Origin: Shewanella ulleungensis | GTDB taxonomy: Bacteria; Pseudomonadota; Gammaproteobacteria; Enterobacterales; Shewanellaceae | Direction: 5' to 3' | DNA: 64,000 nucleotides | Assembly: GCF_014648315.1 (NCBI RefSeq) | Contig: NZ_BMQW01000005.1 | Span: 124,001-188,000, forward strand | Shown here: positions 9,118 through 18,161 of the stretch, piece after piece | How the letters are laid out: each line of letters opens with the position of its first letter | Numbering within the stretch: the first letter of the stretch is position 1 | Program-made: the position numbers and the translations under genes | Notes under the pieces: generated by a model | Database searches by the model: none | What the model was told of the DNA's origin: nothing | The model's input: the letters and a program-made list of their open reading frames with translations, nothing else

Positions 9118-10776
9118 TTACGCCACTTTCATCATGGCTTTTAAGTCTGACTCAACATCGGTTGTGCCACGCAAACCAAACTGTTGCTCTAAAATATTCA
9201 TTAGATTTTCAGATAAAAATGCTGGCGCAGTAGGCCCTGTACGGATGTTTTTCACACCAAGCGATAACAAGGTTAATAGCACCACAATCGCCTTTTGCTC
9301 AAACCACGACAACACTAGGCTTAGTGGTAAATCATTAAGGTCGCACTCAAAAATATCTTTTAATGCTAACGCTAACTGAATTGCAGAATAAGCATCGTTA
9401 CATTGGCCCACATCTAATAGGCGTGGTACGCCATTGATGTCACCAAAGTCTAATTTATTGAATTTGTACTTACCGCAGCCTAAGGTCAAAATAATTGAAT
9501 CGTCAGGCACAGATTTAGCTAAATCGGTAAAGTAATTACGCTCTAACTTGTCGCCATCACAACCACCAATGAGGAAGAAGTGCTTAATAGAACCATTCTT
9601 AACATTTTCAACTACCGTTGGCGCTGCTGCCATTAAGGCGTTACGGGCAAACCCGATGGTGATCATGTGTGGAATTTCATCATAAGCAAAACCTTCAAGT
9701 TCAAGGGCTTTGTTAATCACTTCGCTAAAGTCTTCACCCTCAACGTGAGTTACACCAGGCCAACCAACAATACTGCGTGTATAAATACGGTCAGAGTACT
9801 CACCCACTGTAGGGTCGATAATACAGTTTGAGGTCATTACTACAGCACCAGGGAAAGTCGCAAATTCTTTTTGCTGATTTTGCCAAGCGCCGCCATAGTT
9901 GCCGACTAAATGTGAATATTTCTTAAAGGCGGGATAAGCAAGTGCTGGTAACATTTCGCCGTGAGTAAAGACATTAATGCCCTTACCTGCTGTTTGCTCA
10001 AGAATAAGCTCTAGATCTTTCATGTCGTGACCAGACACTAAAATCGCTTTACCTTTAACAGATTTAGTATTCACTTGTGTTGGCTCAGGATGGCCAAAAG
10101 AGGTGGTTTCGCCTAAATCTAACATCGCCATAATGCGGTAGTTTAATTGGCCAATTTCCATTGCAGTAGCAAACAACTTGTCAGCATCGACTGAGTCTTC
10201 GCCTAAAAATGCCATGATTTTATGGAACTCGGCAGCCACATCAACATCAGTTTGATCTAATACGCGAGCATGCTCCATATACGCCGCTGCGCCTTTTAAG
10301 CCATATAGGCATAATAAACGTAAGCCTAAAATGTCTTCATTTACGTCACCGCGGTTAAGCAGTGCAACGGGTGCTTGAGCTAATATTTCTGGTTTAGATG
10401 TAGCCAGTAATAGTTCACCTTGGCCACTCACCATTTCAGGCTCAACGCCCTTGCCTTTACAAGCTGCAATATAAGCCGCTTTTAATTGGTCGCGATATGT
10501 TTGTGCCTGATAGGCATAATCAATTAACCGTTCATCATCGAAGTTTACGTTAGTTAATGTGGCAAAAAAGGCTTTCGGCACAAAAGTGTCAATGTCGTTG
10601 TCTACAATGCCAAACTCACGCGCTTTAACAGCATAAGCCGACACGCTTTGTAGCATATAAATTAATAGATCTTGAATATCAGACGTCGACGCTAGCTTGC
10701 CGCACATACCTTGCGAGTAACTACAGCCATTGCCTTCTGGTGTTCTAATGGTTTGCTCACATTGCACACAAAACAT
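9118..10776 (-). CDS. hcp: Hydroxylamine reductase / hybrid cluster protein
   Basis: The 552-residue protein matches E. coli Hcp closely. It begins MFCVQCEQT with the N-terminal cluster cysteines C3, C6, C18 and C25. Downstream it carries the hybrid-cluster ligand motifs [25 protein letters not shown] and QCNDAYSAI. Hcp is a cytoplasmic NO reductase/S-nitrosylase and reduces hydroxylamine in vitro. The start at 10776 has TGAGGAG 8 bp upstream, so a 5-codon longer frame was not used. Expression is probably controlled through the palindrome at 10804-10822. Confidence 0.96.
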   Translation of the reverse strand: MFCVQCEQTIRTPEGNGCSYSQGMCGKLASTSDIQDLLIYMLQSVSAYAVKAREFGIVDNDIDTFVPKAFFATLTNVNFDDERLIDYAYQAQTYRDQLKAAYIAACKGKGVEPEMVSGQGELLLATSKPEILAQAPVALLNRGDVNEDILGLRLLCLYGLKGAAAYMEHARVLDQTDVDVAAEFHKIMAFLGEDSVDADKLFATAMEIGQLNYRIMAMLDLGETTSFGHPEPTQVNTKSVKGKAILVSGHDMKDLELILEQTAGKGINVFTHGEMLPALAYPAFKKYSHLVGNYGGAWQNQQKEFATFPGAVVMTSNCIIDPTVGEYSDRIYTRSIVGWPGVTHVEGEDFSEVINKALELEGFAYDEIPHMITIGFARNALMAAAPTVVENVKNGSIKHFFLIGGCDGDKLERNYFTDLAKSVPDDSIILTLGCGKYKFNKLDFGDINGVPRLLDVGQCNDAYSAIQLALALKDIFECDLNDLPLSLVLSWFEQKAIVVLLTLLSLGVKNIRTGPTAPAFLSENLMNILEQQFGLRGTTDVESDLKAMMKVA

Positions 10777-10803
10777 AACTCTACTCCTCAAATATTATTT
10801 ATT

Positions 10804-10822
10804 CATGTATAAATTTTACATG
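10804..10822 (-). promoter_or_regulatory. NsrR-like operator upstream of hcp-hcr
   Basis: A 19-bp near-perfect palindrome CATGTA-N7-TACATG lies 28 bp upstream of the hcp start. NsrR sites in gammaproteobacteria have the general form rATGyATTTnnAATrCATy, and hcp-hcr is a classic NsrR target. The resemblance is good but not exact, so the regulator is inferred. The rest of the roughly 300-bp region to 11079 shows no other clear element. Confidence 0.55.
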
Positions 10823-11079
10823 TTAAGGATGAGTTTACTCTTTACTCTGTAAATCGAAACCCGTTTTTAGGGCCAATGTTGCGTTTTATGAGCTAAATCA
10901 CCTTAAGCATTTGCTAATGCACTCGGATTTTTTAATCCTAAATAGACCGTAAAAATCTCGCATAGCAAGTGAATAAACAAAGCAAGTCAACATCTACTAA
11001 TGGTCTAAAATATTTTCCTGTTAACCCTTAAAAAAACGTAGAATTACCCCATTAACGACTTTTAAATCAGGATGAATAG

Positions 11080-11766
11080 ATGAAAACCAAACTTAATGCG
11101 ATTGCATCAGCCTTCTTTTTATTATTAGCCCCTGCGGCAATGGCTGCCGATGTTGCGGTGATCACCTTAGAAAACGGCACTAATGTTCGCCTAAAAGACG
11201 ATTTCACCTGGGAATACATCATCACCGAAACAGTGGCGCAACCTGCTGCGGCCATTCAAACACCCACAGCGACTGCTGCCGCCACTGCACTAGCTGAGCC
11301 AACAACCAGTGCAGTGAATACTGCTGATGCCAAAATGGCTGTCGATACCACAAACGCCAAACCTGCGGTTGTGGCAACTGAAGCACCAATGGCTACAACA
11401 CGCTTAACCGCTAGTGCAATGGCGCAGCCAGAATTACTGGGCAGCACAGCAAAAGAAGGCATTACAATCACCCTTGCAAACACGCAATGGAAAGGTGATA
11501 AATTAGGACTTATATTTAATTTTGACAGCACCAACGACGAACACGTCACAGTGGTTAATGTTGAAGCCAGCTTTTTTAATGACCAAGGTGGCCTAATTAA
11601 AACCGAAACCTTAGAAGCGTGGGAGGCTATATTTCGCATGCCCGAAACTTATTTACGAAAAGGTCAGCACCGACAATCGTCAGTATTGTGGGTAGAGGGA
11701 ATTAACAAACAGCAATGGCAGCAAAAGCTAATCAGCTTAAAAATTGTTGAAATTGAATCGCGCTAA
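11080..11766 (+). CDS. DUF3157-like exported protein
   Basis: The 228-residue precursor has a signal peptide (cleavage after AAMA, residue 22). A short VITLENGTNVRLKDDFTWEY motif resembles the start of DUF3157 proteins. Next comes a low-complexity Ala/Thr linker (about residues 50-125), then a compact beta-rich domain of about 100 residues containing LGLIFNFDSTN and LWVEGINKQQWQQKL. It is likely periplasmic; the function is unknown. It is a single gene ending before a heptanucleotide repeat and a terminator. Confidence 0.65.
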   Translation: MKTKLNAIASAFFLLLAPAAMAADVAVITLENGTNVRLKDDFTWEYIITETVAQPAAAIQTPTATAAATALAEPTTSAVNTADAKMAVDTTNAKPAVVATEAPMATTRLTASAMAQPELLGSTAKEGITITLANTQWKGDKLGLIFNFDSTNDEHVTVVNVEASFFNDQGGLIKTETLEAWEAIFRMPETYLRKGQHRQSSVLWVEGINKQQWQQKLISLKIVEIESR

Positions 11767-11794
11767 GGCGGTTGTTCTGATGAATCAAATTAAG

Positions 11795-11871
11795 CTTTAA
11801 TCTTTAATCTTTAATCTTTAATCTTTAATCTTTAATCTTTAATCTTTAATCTTTAATCTTTAATCTTTAAT
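11795..11871. repeat. Eleven tandem copies of CTTTAAT
   Basis: Eleven exact 7-bp units run without interruption and are followed by a partial twelfth (CTTTG). The array sits 28 bp after the stop codon of the DUF3157-like gene and just before a bidirectional terminator. It therefore lies in the 3' untranslated region. Perfect homogeneity indicates recent slippage. Confidence 0.97.
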
Positions 11872-11888
11872 CTTTGAACATATAAACT

Positions 11889-11931
11889 AAAAAAGCCCAA
11901 GTGAAATACCATTTCACTTGGGCTTTTTTAT
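11889..11931. terminator. Bidirectional terminator
   Basis: An AAAAAAGCCCAAGTGAAAT / ATTTCACTTGGGCTTTTTT stem separates convergent genes. The core GCCCAAGTG is shared with the terminator at 39993-40040. Confidence 0.9.
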
Positions 11932-11946
11932 CAAAATCAAGTCACA

Positions 11947-12207
11947 CTAATTCAATAATTCATGTTCTTTAGGTAACTGCTTGCTAATCCACAGTATCAA
12001 TTTGTGTTTACGGTTGGGGCCGTCGTCTTTATCTTCGGCAAGCGGTTGAATGAGCTTGTCTTGCACTAATAATCGATAAATACATTCCACTTTATCTTTC
12101 GGTGATATCCCCTTACCAAAGTCATCAAAGCCACGTTTCTGTGCGTAACCCACCCCAATCTCCATCGCGAGCTTGAGTAATTGTGTATCATGCTTACCAG
12201 CTTTCAT
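11947..12207 (-). CDS. DUF5062 family small cytoplasmic protein
   Basis: This 86-residue charged protein has no signal or membrane segment. It contains IGVGYAQKRGF, KVECIYRLLVQDKLIQPL and PNRKHKLILWISKQLP, all typical of the DUF5062 family of Shewanella and Vibrio. The mostly helical sequence suggests a small helical bundle. The function is unknown. It is transcribed alone towards a shared terminator. Confidence 0.75.
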   Translation of the reverse strand: MKAGKHDTQLLKLAMEIGVGYAQKRGFDDFGKGISPKDKVECIYRLLVQDKLIQPLAEDKDDGPNRKHKLILWISKQLPKEHELLN

Positions 12208-12493
12208 CTATTGCCCTCATCATAGCTTTTCTATCTTTTAAACTACGTGAAAACTCATAAATAGCCACTAGAATTCATCATAAACAGCACTAAAACCCAA
12301 CAAACATCACCATTGGTAAGTTTGGTTACAAAATTTACTCTTCGTTAATCGCATTACCCTATGCCTACAGCCACATGCTTGGTATTGTATCAGGGTATTT
12401 ACTTTCGTTTTTATGGTCACTATTTTGCGGTAATAACCACATTTGAAATAGGCATAAAAGCACTTCAATCGGGCCGTGCCCAAGGATATATTA

Positions 12494-14650
12494 ATGCGTA
12501 AAACTCTTATTACCACTGCCGTAAGTGCGGCATTGATGCTTAGTGCATGTTCAGAACAAACAGCAGATACCGCAATGGCAAGCAAAACCACAGCAGAAGC
12601 ACCTACAACAACGACCAAAGCACCTGCAACCGCCGAAAACGCGCTGTTAGTCCCAAGCCCATTACAATACATGGCGCCGCAGTTCGACAAATTTAACGCT
12701 GCAGACTATTTACCCGCCTTTGAACAAGGTATGAAAGAGCATAAAGCTGAAATCGCAGCCATTACCAACAACGCTGATGCACCAACATTCGACAACACCG
12801 TTGTTGCACTTGAAAAAACCGGCGCGATATTAGACCGTACTCAACGCGTGTTTTTTAACCTTACAGGCTTAATCTCAGACGACAACTTCATTAGTGTTGA
12901 AGAACAAGTTGTGCCTAAGTTAACAGCTCACATGGACAACATTTATCTTGATGAAAAGCTTTTTGCTCGTATTCAAGCTATTTACAAAAACAAAGCCACA
13001 TTAACAGGTGAAGATTTACGTTTAGTAGACGTTTATTACGATCGCTTTGTGCGCGCAGGAGCTGAATTGTCAACAGAAGACAAAGCCCAAATGCGTGAGC
13101 TAAACGGCGAGCTTGCTAAGCTTGAAACCAGCTTCTCACAAAACGTTTTAAAATCATTTAAAGACGACGTAATTGTAGTTGAAGACAAAGCCATGCTCGA
13201 CGGCTTGTCAGAAAATGACATCGCATCATTAGCCGCTGCAGCAAAAGCAGCAGGCAAAACCGGTTACATGATTACCTTAGTTAACACCACAACCCAACCG
13301 CTTCTGTCTAGCCTTAAAAATCGCGACCTACGTAAAAAGCTTTGGGAAACGTCAGCTTATCGCGCAATGGACACAAACAGCCCGCTTAATATCAAAATAG
13401 CCCAACTGCGTGCCGAAAAAGCCAAACTATTAGGCTACCCAACATGGGCAGCTTATTCTACAGGCGACCAAATGGCTCAAAACCCAGAAGCGGTTTATGG
13501 CATTTTGGATGACTTAGCGCCTAAAGCATTAGTTAAAGCCAAAATTGAAGCGGCAGATATTCAAGCTGAAATCGTTAAAGACGGTAAAGACTTTACCCTT
13601 GAAGCATGGGACTGGGCTTACTATGCCGAAAAAGTGCGTGCGGCAAAATATGACCTAGACGACAGCCAAGTTAAACCCTACTTTGAAATGAACACCGTAC
13701 TCACCGACGGCCTGTTTTTCGCTATGGAAAAACTTTATGGTATCACCTTCAAGTCACGTAACGACTTACCTGTATGGCACAAAGACGTTACCGCTTATGA
13801 AATCTTTAACAAAGACGGCAGCTCGCTAGGCTTGTTCTATCTAGATATGTACGCACGCCCAGGCAAGCGTGGCGGAGCATGGATGGATGAATTTGTTAGC
13901 CAATCATTCTTGCAAAATACTAAGCCAGTCGTGTACAACGCGCTTAACGTACCAAAGCCTGCTGAAGGTCAACCTACCCTGTTAACGTTTGACGAGGTAA
14001 GTACATTGTTCCACGAGTTTGGTCATGCTATTCACGGTTTATACTCACAAGTTAACTACCCAAGCTTAGCTGGTACCAAAACGGCACGTGATTTTGTTGA
14101 GTTTCCATCACAAGCTAATGAAGACTGGAGCATCGACCCTGCCGTGCTAGCAAACTACGCTAAACACTATCAAACAGGCGAGCCGATCCCTGCAGAATTA
14201 CTGGCTAAAGTATTAAAAGCGCACACCTTTAACCAAGGGTTTGGTACGGTTGAATACCTAGCGGCTGCATTGCTTGATATGGAATGGCACTCAATTCCTG
14301 CTGGCACTGAAATTGCCGATGTTGCTACCTTTGAAAAACAAGCACTAGCAAAACACGGTTTAGACTACAGCCCAATCGCACCGCGTTATAAAACCACCTA
14401 CTTTAGCCACAGCTTCGGCGGCGGTTACTCTGCGGGTTACTACGCTTACCTTTGGACCGAAGTATTTGCAGCAGATGCGTTTGCACACATGATGGCGCAC
14501 GGCGGATTAACCCAAGAGAACGGTCAAAAGTACCGCGACACCGTATTATCAAAAGGTAACAGCCAGGATCTAATGCAAAGTTATATCGACTTTGCCGGTA
14601 AAAAACCATCTACTGACGCATTATTAAAGCGTCGTGGTTTAGTGCACTAA
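12494..14650 (+). CDS. dcp: Peptidyl-dipeptidase Dcp (M3 metallopeptidase), lipoprotein form
   Basis: This 718-residue protein is an M3 zinc peptidase with the motif HEFGHAIHG at residues 507-515 (HExxH) and the downstream Glu in FVEFPSQ. The typical end motif GYSAGYYAYLW is also present. It releases dipeptides from the C-termini of peptides. The N-terminus is a lipoprotein signal (LMLSAC lipobox), so this form should be anchored in the cell envelope, unlike cytoplasmic E. coli Dcp. ATG at 12494 follows AAGGA by 7 bp; an upstream GTG in frame overlaps that site. An Ala/Thr-rich linker follows the lipid anchor. Confidence 0.92.
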   Translation: MRKTLITTAVSAALMLSACSEQTADTAMASKTTAEAPTTTTKAPATAENALLVPSPLQYMAPQFDKFNAADYLPAFEQGMKEHKAEIAAITNNADAPTFDNTVVALEKTGAILDRTQRVFFNLTGLISDDNFISVEEQVVPKLTAHMDNIYLDEKLFARIQAIYKNKATLTGEDLRLVDVYYDRFVRAGAELSTEDKAQMRELNGELAKLETSFSQNVLKSFKDDVIVVEDKAMLDGLSENDIASLAAAAKAAGKTGYMITLVNTTTQPLLSSLKNRDLRKKLWETSAYRAMDTNSPLNIKIAQLRAEKAKLLGYPTWAAYSTGDQMAQNPEAVYGILDDLAPKALVKAKIEAADIQAEIVKDGKDFTLEAWDWAYYAEKVRAAKYDLDDSQVKPYFEMNTVLTDGLFFAMEKLYGITFKSRNDLPVWHKDVTAYEIFNKDGSSLGLFYLDMYARPGKRGGAWMDEFVSQSFLQNTKPVVYNALNVPKPAEGQPTLLTFDEVSTLFHEFGHAIHGLYSQVNYPSLAGTKTARDFVEFPSQANEDWSIDPAVLANYAKHYQTGEPIPAELLAKVLKAHTFNQGFGTVEYLAAALLDMEWHSIPAGTEIADVATFEKQALAKHGLDYSPIAPRYKTTYFSHSFGGGYSAGYYAYLWTEVFAADAFAHMMAHGGLTQENGQKYRDTVLSKGNSQDLMQSYIDFAGKKPSTDALLKRRGLVH

Positions 14651-14820
14651 TCGTTACTGAAGTTACTGTCTCTCTCGTTAGCAACAAGCTATCGAGAGAG
14701 ACTCACTATCGCCAACAGAGCTAATAATAAATTAATCGCGTTAAAAGTGTAAATATTGTCCAAACGCGCCTCTTTAAAGGTCATTTTGCACATTTGTTGT
14801 GCCATTGAGCACATCAAGGC

Positions 14821-14848
14821 TTTACATTTTTTAGAATACCCTTATTAT
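14821..14848 (+). promoter_or_regulatory. Sigma-70 type promoter of tRNA-Ser
   Basis: TTTACA (14821-14826) and TATTAT (14843-14848) are separated by 16 bp. They lie just upstream of the tRNA and are followed by a GC-rich CACCGCG discriminator, as is usual for stringently controlled stable-RNA promoters. Confidence 0.6.
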
Positions 14849-14859
14849 TCACCGCGTTC

Positions 14860-14949
14860 GGAGGGATGGCAGAGTGGTCGAATGCACCGGTCTTGAAAAC
14901 CGGCAACGGTTTATCCCGTTCTAGGGTTCAAATCCCTATCCCTCCGCCA
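14860..14949 (+). tRNA. tRNA-Ser (anticodon UGA)
   Basis: This is a 90-nt gene including an encoded CCA. The acceptor stem GGAGGGA pairs with TCCCTCC. The anticodon loop CTTGAAA gives anticodon TGA. A long variable arm (CAACGGTTTATCCCGTT) marks a class II serine tRNA, and the T-loop is GGTTCAAATCC. The last 26 nt belong to a 30-bp direct repeat that also occurs at 18375-18404, so the gene is the attachment site of the element downstream. Confidence 0.97.
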
Positions 14950-14953
14950 CATT
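14924..14953 (+). mobile_element. attL of the tRNA-Ser element
   Basis: Thirty bases beginning GGGTTCAAATCC and ending CGCCACATT match 18375-18404 exactly. They cover the tRNA T-arm, acceptor strand and CCA. Together with the adjacent integrase this defines one end of an integrated element. Confidence 0.93.
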
Positions 14954-14961
14954 CTAAAGTG

Positions 14962-14991
14962 AAAAAGCCATTGATAATCAATGGCTTTTTT
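14962..14991 (+). terminator. Terminator after tRNA-Ser, element-derived
   Basis: An AAAAAGCCATTGAT / ATCAATGGCTTTTT hairpin with a 2-nt loop starts just inside attL. It replaces the original tRNA terminator, which is now at 18410-18441. Confidence 0.9.
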
Positions 14992-15047
14992 GCTTTCTAG
15001 CATTTGAAAAATCATATTCTCAGACCCAAAACGGATGACTGAGACAT

Positions 15048-16448
15048 ATGTACCTATTCAGAGCCACAAATTGTACCTATTACACCCGCATGGTGTTGCC
15101 TGCTTATCTGCGTGATATAGGCTTTGCTGCCGACCTCAAAGTATCCTTGCTCACTAAACAGCGCTCAATCGCGATAGGCCGTAACCTTGTGGTTGCGGGT
15201 ATCTTACGACCATTAATCAGCAACTTAACCCCACAATCACAGCCAGATGCGTTTAAAGCACAAGTGAATCAATTGATTAATGATGCCCGTGCAGGCTTTG
15301 TTGGGGTAACCGAAACGCTTGATGAAAATGCCAAGCCAGTGCGGGAAATCATTCAGTTTATTCCCACTCGGCCAACGCAATTAGCACATAATAGTGCGAC
15401 ATATGACAATTGTCCCTCACTAACAAACTTGGCATTCTCAAATAATTCGAGTAGTAAAAAGCAAACAAATTCAGTTGCTAACGTCACATTAACTGATGCA
15501 CTAATTAAGTTTATTGCGTCTAAACAAAAGCAGTCTGTCTCAGTGTTAACGGTAAAGCAGCTTAATCAACGTATAGGCCACTTTATTGAAAGAACCCACC
15601 TAGATGATGTATTCGACATAACCAGCGCTGAGGCGATGGAATACAAGGATTGTTTACTTGAAGAGGGCAGAAGCCACAAAAGTAACAAAGACTACCTAGC
15701 AGCGGTGTCGCAGTTCTTTAAATGGTGCAAATTGATGCGCTACACCAGCGCTAACCCGTTTGATGAGGTGAAACTGTCCAAGCCAAGTAACCAGGCTGGA
15801 CATGATTTAGCGCGTCAGCGCTGGCAACCAGAGCAACTTAAACACGTACTGCAATCACAAGACTTTATTGATAAGCACCCGGACTTTAAATGGATAACAC
15901 TATTGATGCTGTATCACGGTTTACGACCTTCAGAGGCTTGTCAGCTACACAGCAATGATATAACCGTAATCGATGGTATCAGCGTCATTCACGTCACCAA
16001 TGAAGGCGTGAGCCAACAACTCAAGACCGCACAGTCAAAGCGAACCGTTCCGCTACATCAAAAACTCATTGAGCTTGGTTTTATTGATTTTGTTCAAACC
16101 ATTACTGACCGAACATCAAAAAGCAGTCAATTAACAAGCAGCCCGTTATTTCATTACCAACCTAGTAGTGATGGCGTTTGGTCACACAAGTTTTGCCGAG
16201 AGTTTGGAAAATTACTCGACCAGCTTAAGTTTATTGCAGGTAAGCGACCTACAGCCTATTCATTCCGTCACACCTTTATTGATGAACTCAAGCAACTGCA
16301 AATAGAAGAATCGATGGTGGCACAAATCGTTGGACACGTTTATCACAACATCACCTATGGACGATACGGCAAGCAATATGATGTGAAAACACTCAAACCA
16401 GTGGTGGATAAAGTCAGTTACACATTGAATTTATTTCTACCAGTATAA
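15048..16448 (+). CDS. Tyrosine recombinase (site-specific integrase)
   Basis: This 466-residue phage-type integrase has an N-terminal arm-binding region starting MYLFRATNCTYYTR. A SAM-like core-binding domain follows (about residues 145-240), then a catalytic domain. The catalytic residues seen are Arg in HGLRPSEAC (R293), Arg in YSFRHTF (R407), His in VGHVYH and the Tyr nucleophile in YGRYGK. Box II has Tyr instead of the usual first His, a variation common in this group. It catalyses integration at, and excision from, the tRNA-Ser site. It appears complete. Confidence 0.92.
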   Translation: MYLFRATNCTYYTRMVLPAYLRDIGFAADLKVSLLTKQRSIAIGRNLVVAGILRPLISNLTPQSQPDAFKAQVNQLINDARAGFVGVTETLDENAKPVREIIQFIPTRPTQLAHNSATYDNCPSLTNLAFSNNSSSKKQTNSVANVTLTDALIKFIASKQKQSVSVLTVKQLNQRIGHFIERTHLDDVFDITSAEAMEYKDCLLEEGRSHKSNKDYLAAVSQFFKWCKLMRYTSANPFDEVKLSKPSNQAGHDLARQRWQPEQLKHVLQSQDFIDKHPDFKWITLLMLYHGLRPSEACQLHSNDITVIDGISVIHVTNEGVSQQLKTAQSKRTVPLHQKLIELGFIDFVQTITDRTSKSSQLTSSPLFHYQPSSDGVWSHKFCREFGKLLDQLKFIAGKRPTAYSFRHTFIDELKQLQIEESMVAQIVGHVYHNITYGRYGKQYDVKTLKPVVDKVSYTLNLFLPV

Positions 16449-16746
16449 GAAGTGGGATTATATGAGAGGATTTTTGCTGAAAAGCTCAACCGTAGAGGGT
16501 TAATCATGACAACAGTCAGTATATCCTGAGTGACTTTATACGCCAAAATTTGCTCTCACAGAACCAATAATCAGCCTGAGAAATGATGAAACCTACCAGC
16601 GGCATCATTTCTCAGCAGCACTTATCAAATCCTACGGGCGTAAATCGATAATAAATCTTGCTGAGAAATCGAATATTCACCTTTTCCGCGTTAATTTCAC
16701 GCTCATTTCACGTAACTGTTCACTTAAAGAATGCAATTTAAACCGT

Positions 16747-16906
16747 TTCGCACTCAGTGAGTGCGAAGCCAAAGCAGCCCACTTAAAAAGTGGGACTACA
16801 GCGAAACCCGGTACGCTCCTATCCCACTTTTGTACCAAAAGGTCGGATAGGAGCTACGGGCAAGGGGAGAACCCCTTAACCCCAACAGCCACATGCTGCG
16901 CATGTG
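16747..16906. repeat. Cluster of five perfect hairpins in 160 bp
   Basis: The inverted repeats are as follows. TTCGCACTCA pairs with TGAGTGCGAA (16747-16767). CCCACTT pairs with AAGTGGG (16778-16794). GCTCCTATCC pairs with GGATAGGAGC (16815-16854) and encloses CTTTTG-TAC-CAAAAG. AAGGGG pairs with CCCCTT (16862-16877). CACATGC pairs with GCATGTG (16890-16906). All are perfect. The block is much more GC-rich and ordered than its surroundings. It could be an origin of transfer or replication, or a structured RNA; no T-run follows any stem, so terminators are unlikely. Confidence 0.85.
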
Positions 16907-17000
16907 AAAAAGTCAAAAGAGTGAAAGATAAAATCAGCTGGGACACTTTTATATGGTACGCACTGTTTTTATGTACAGTTATAATGGGATTTCATCGATT

Positions 17001-17039
17001 TACAACTAAAAAACGATTTAAAATCGTTCTTTAGTTGTA
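17001..17039. repeat. 39-bp palindrome
   Basis: TACAACTAAA and TTTAGTTGTA form the arms and AACGATTT/AAATCGTT the inner stem, with a single-base centre and one mismatch pair. It may be an AT-rich terminator or a protein-binding palindrome between the hairpin cluster and the lipoprotein gene. Confidence 0.8.
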
Positions 17040-17160
17040 TCGTATTAAAAATAGAAAAATCGTAATCATCTGATATTAATGCCTTTAATTTTTCTGGCGG
17101 TGACCACAAACTCTACTTTAAGCGCAACCTCGGTTTGTTTTTGTCTGTTAGGCACAATTA

Positions 17161-17252
17161 ATTGCTTTACTTCAATAAGATAGCAAATGTAGGATGATAT
17201 TAATCAATAACTTAAACGGCCGACTTTAAATTTATTTGGCCCTTTAATAAGC
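17161..17252 (+). repeat. Dispersed 92-bp repeat, copy 1
   Basis: The segment runs from ATTGCTTTACTTC to CCCTTTAATAAGC. Its core AAATGTAGGAT and TATTAATCAATAACTTA is identical in 24554-24644. Both copies lie shortly upstream of an orphan plus-strand gene. Confidence 0.75.
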
Positions 17253-17423
17253 TGTTGAGGCTGTAGAATTACTCATTTTACAGAAAAACAGCCTTTATTA
17301 TGGGTTCCAAATGCATTACCTAGTGTTTTAAAAGGGTTTAGGATTGATTTCAGGAGCTCGTTTTTTAATTGAATTTGGCTGTTAGAGTTATTCTACAGTC
17401 TCGTTATATTTCAAGGAGGATTA

Positions 17424-18161
17424 GTGAAGCATTTAGTTTTAGTTTTTTCTTTTCTGGTTGTTGGCTGTACCAGTTTAAAAGATGCTAGTGAAAGCCGCCA
17501 TAATCCTGAAGTTTTTGTTGGTATAGAAGATGGAAACCTGATTTATCAAGGTGAAATAACTGAAACATCAAATAATGTGATTTTTTCATTGTTTAGGGCT
17601 GCTGAATTCAAGCCAAACCGACTGATTATTTCGAGCCAGGGCGGTGAGATTGGTGCCGGAATGAATTTAGGTCAGTGGGTTAGAGATAATAATTTGGATG
17701 TTGAGGTCACAAGAGTATGCGCTTCTTCTTGTGCTAACTATGTATTACCAGCTGCCAATACGAAGTACTTAAGAAAAGACTCGATTCTGATATGGCATGG
17801 TAGCGCTTGGCAATCCAATTGGCATGTCGATCAAGAGCACCGTGAAGCTTTCAACACTTATATAACTTTAATGCGTAAAAAGGAAACTGATTTTTACGCA
17901 GATATCGCAGTCGATAACCTACTAGCTACTTACGGCCAGTCTAAATTTAATTTCTTGGACTCCACTCTGGGCTTTTTTGGTAAAGGAACTGTTGGTTTTG
18001 ATTACTCTAAAGCTGATATGAAAAAATTTGGACTAGTTAATATTGTACTCTTAGATGGCGAATGGGATTGGAGAAAATATCGGCCTGATAGATCAAATCT
18101 GGTTAAGCGTATCAGGGTTGACGATGATTTTGAGTTTAAGCTTCGTAGATTTGAAATATAA
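17424..18161 (+). CDS. Lipoprotein with ClpP/crotonase-like fold (COG3904-like)
   Basis: This 245-residue protein has a lipoprotein signal (FLVVGC, lipidated Cys at residue 15). After it comes a domain resembling periplasmic ClpP-like proteins: LIISSQGGEIGAGMNLG (the GG..AG oxyanion region) and VTRVCASSCANYVLPA, where the central Ser of ASSCA matches the nucleophile position, followed by IWHGS with a candidate His. It may be an envelope serine hydrolase or a catalytically idle relative. GTG start with AAGGAGG 6 bp upstream. It is the only cargo gene in the tRNA-Ser element. Confidence 0.65.
   Translation: MKHLVLVFSFLVVGCTSLKDASESRHNPEVFVGIEDGNLIYQGEITETSNNVIFSLFRAAEFKPNRLIISSQGGEIGAGMNLGQWVRDNNLDVEVTRVCASSCANYVLPAANTKYLRKDSILIWHGSAWQSNWHVDQEHREAFNTYITLMRKKETDFYADIAVDNLLATYGQSKFNFLDSTLGFFGKGTVGFDYSKADMKKFGLVNIVLLDGEWDWRKYRPDRSNLVKRIRVDDDFEFKLRRFEI

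Larger units (their letters stand above)
16449..17423. other. Non-coding part of the tRNA-Ser element
   Basis: No convincing gene was found in these 975 bases. The first half contains the hairpin cluster annotated at 16747-16906 and the second half a 39-bp palindrome at 17001-17039. A 92-bp sequence at 17161-17252 recurs at 24554-24644. The last part carries the promoter and a strong AAGGAGG site for the lipoprotein gene. Confidence 0.7.

Noticed and set aside
11256..11639. 127-codon frame antisense to the DUF3157-like gene
   Set aside because: It mirrors the Ala/Thr-rich coding region on the other strand; such low-complexity genes routinely give long antisense frames.
12307..12690. 127-codon frame antisense to the start of dcp
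   Set aside because: It overlaps the signal peptide and linker of dcp and has a composition expected from antisense of that region.
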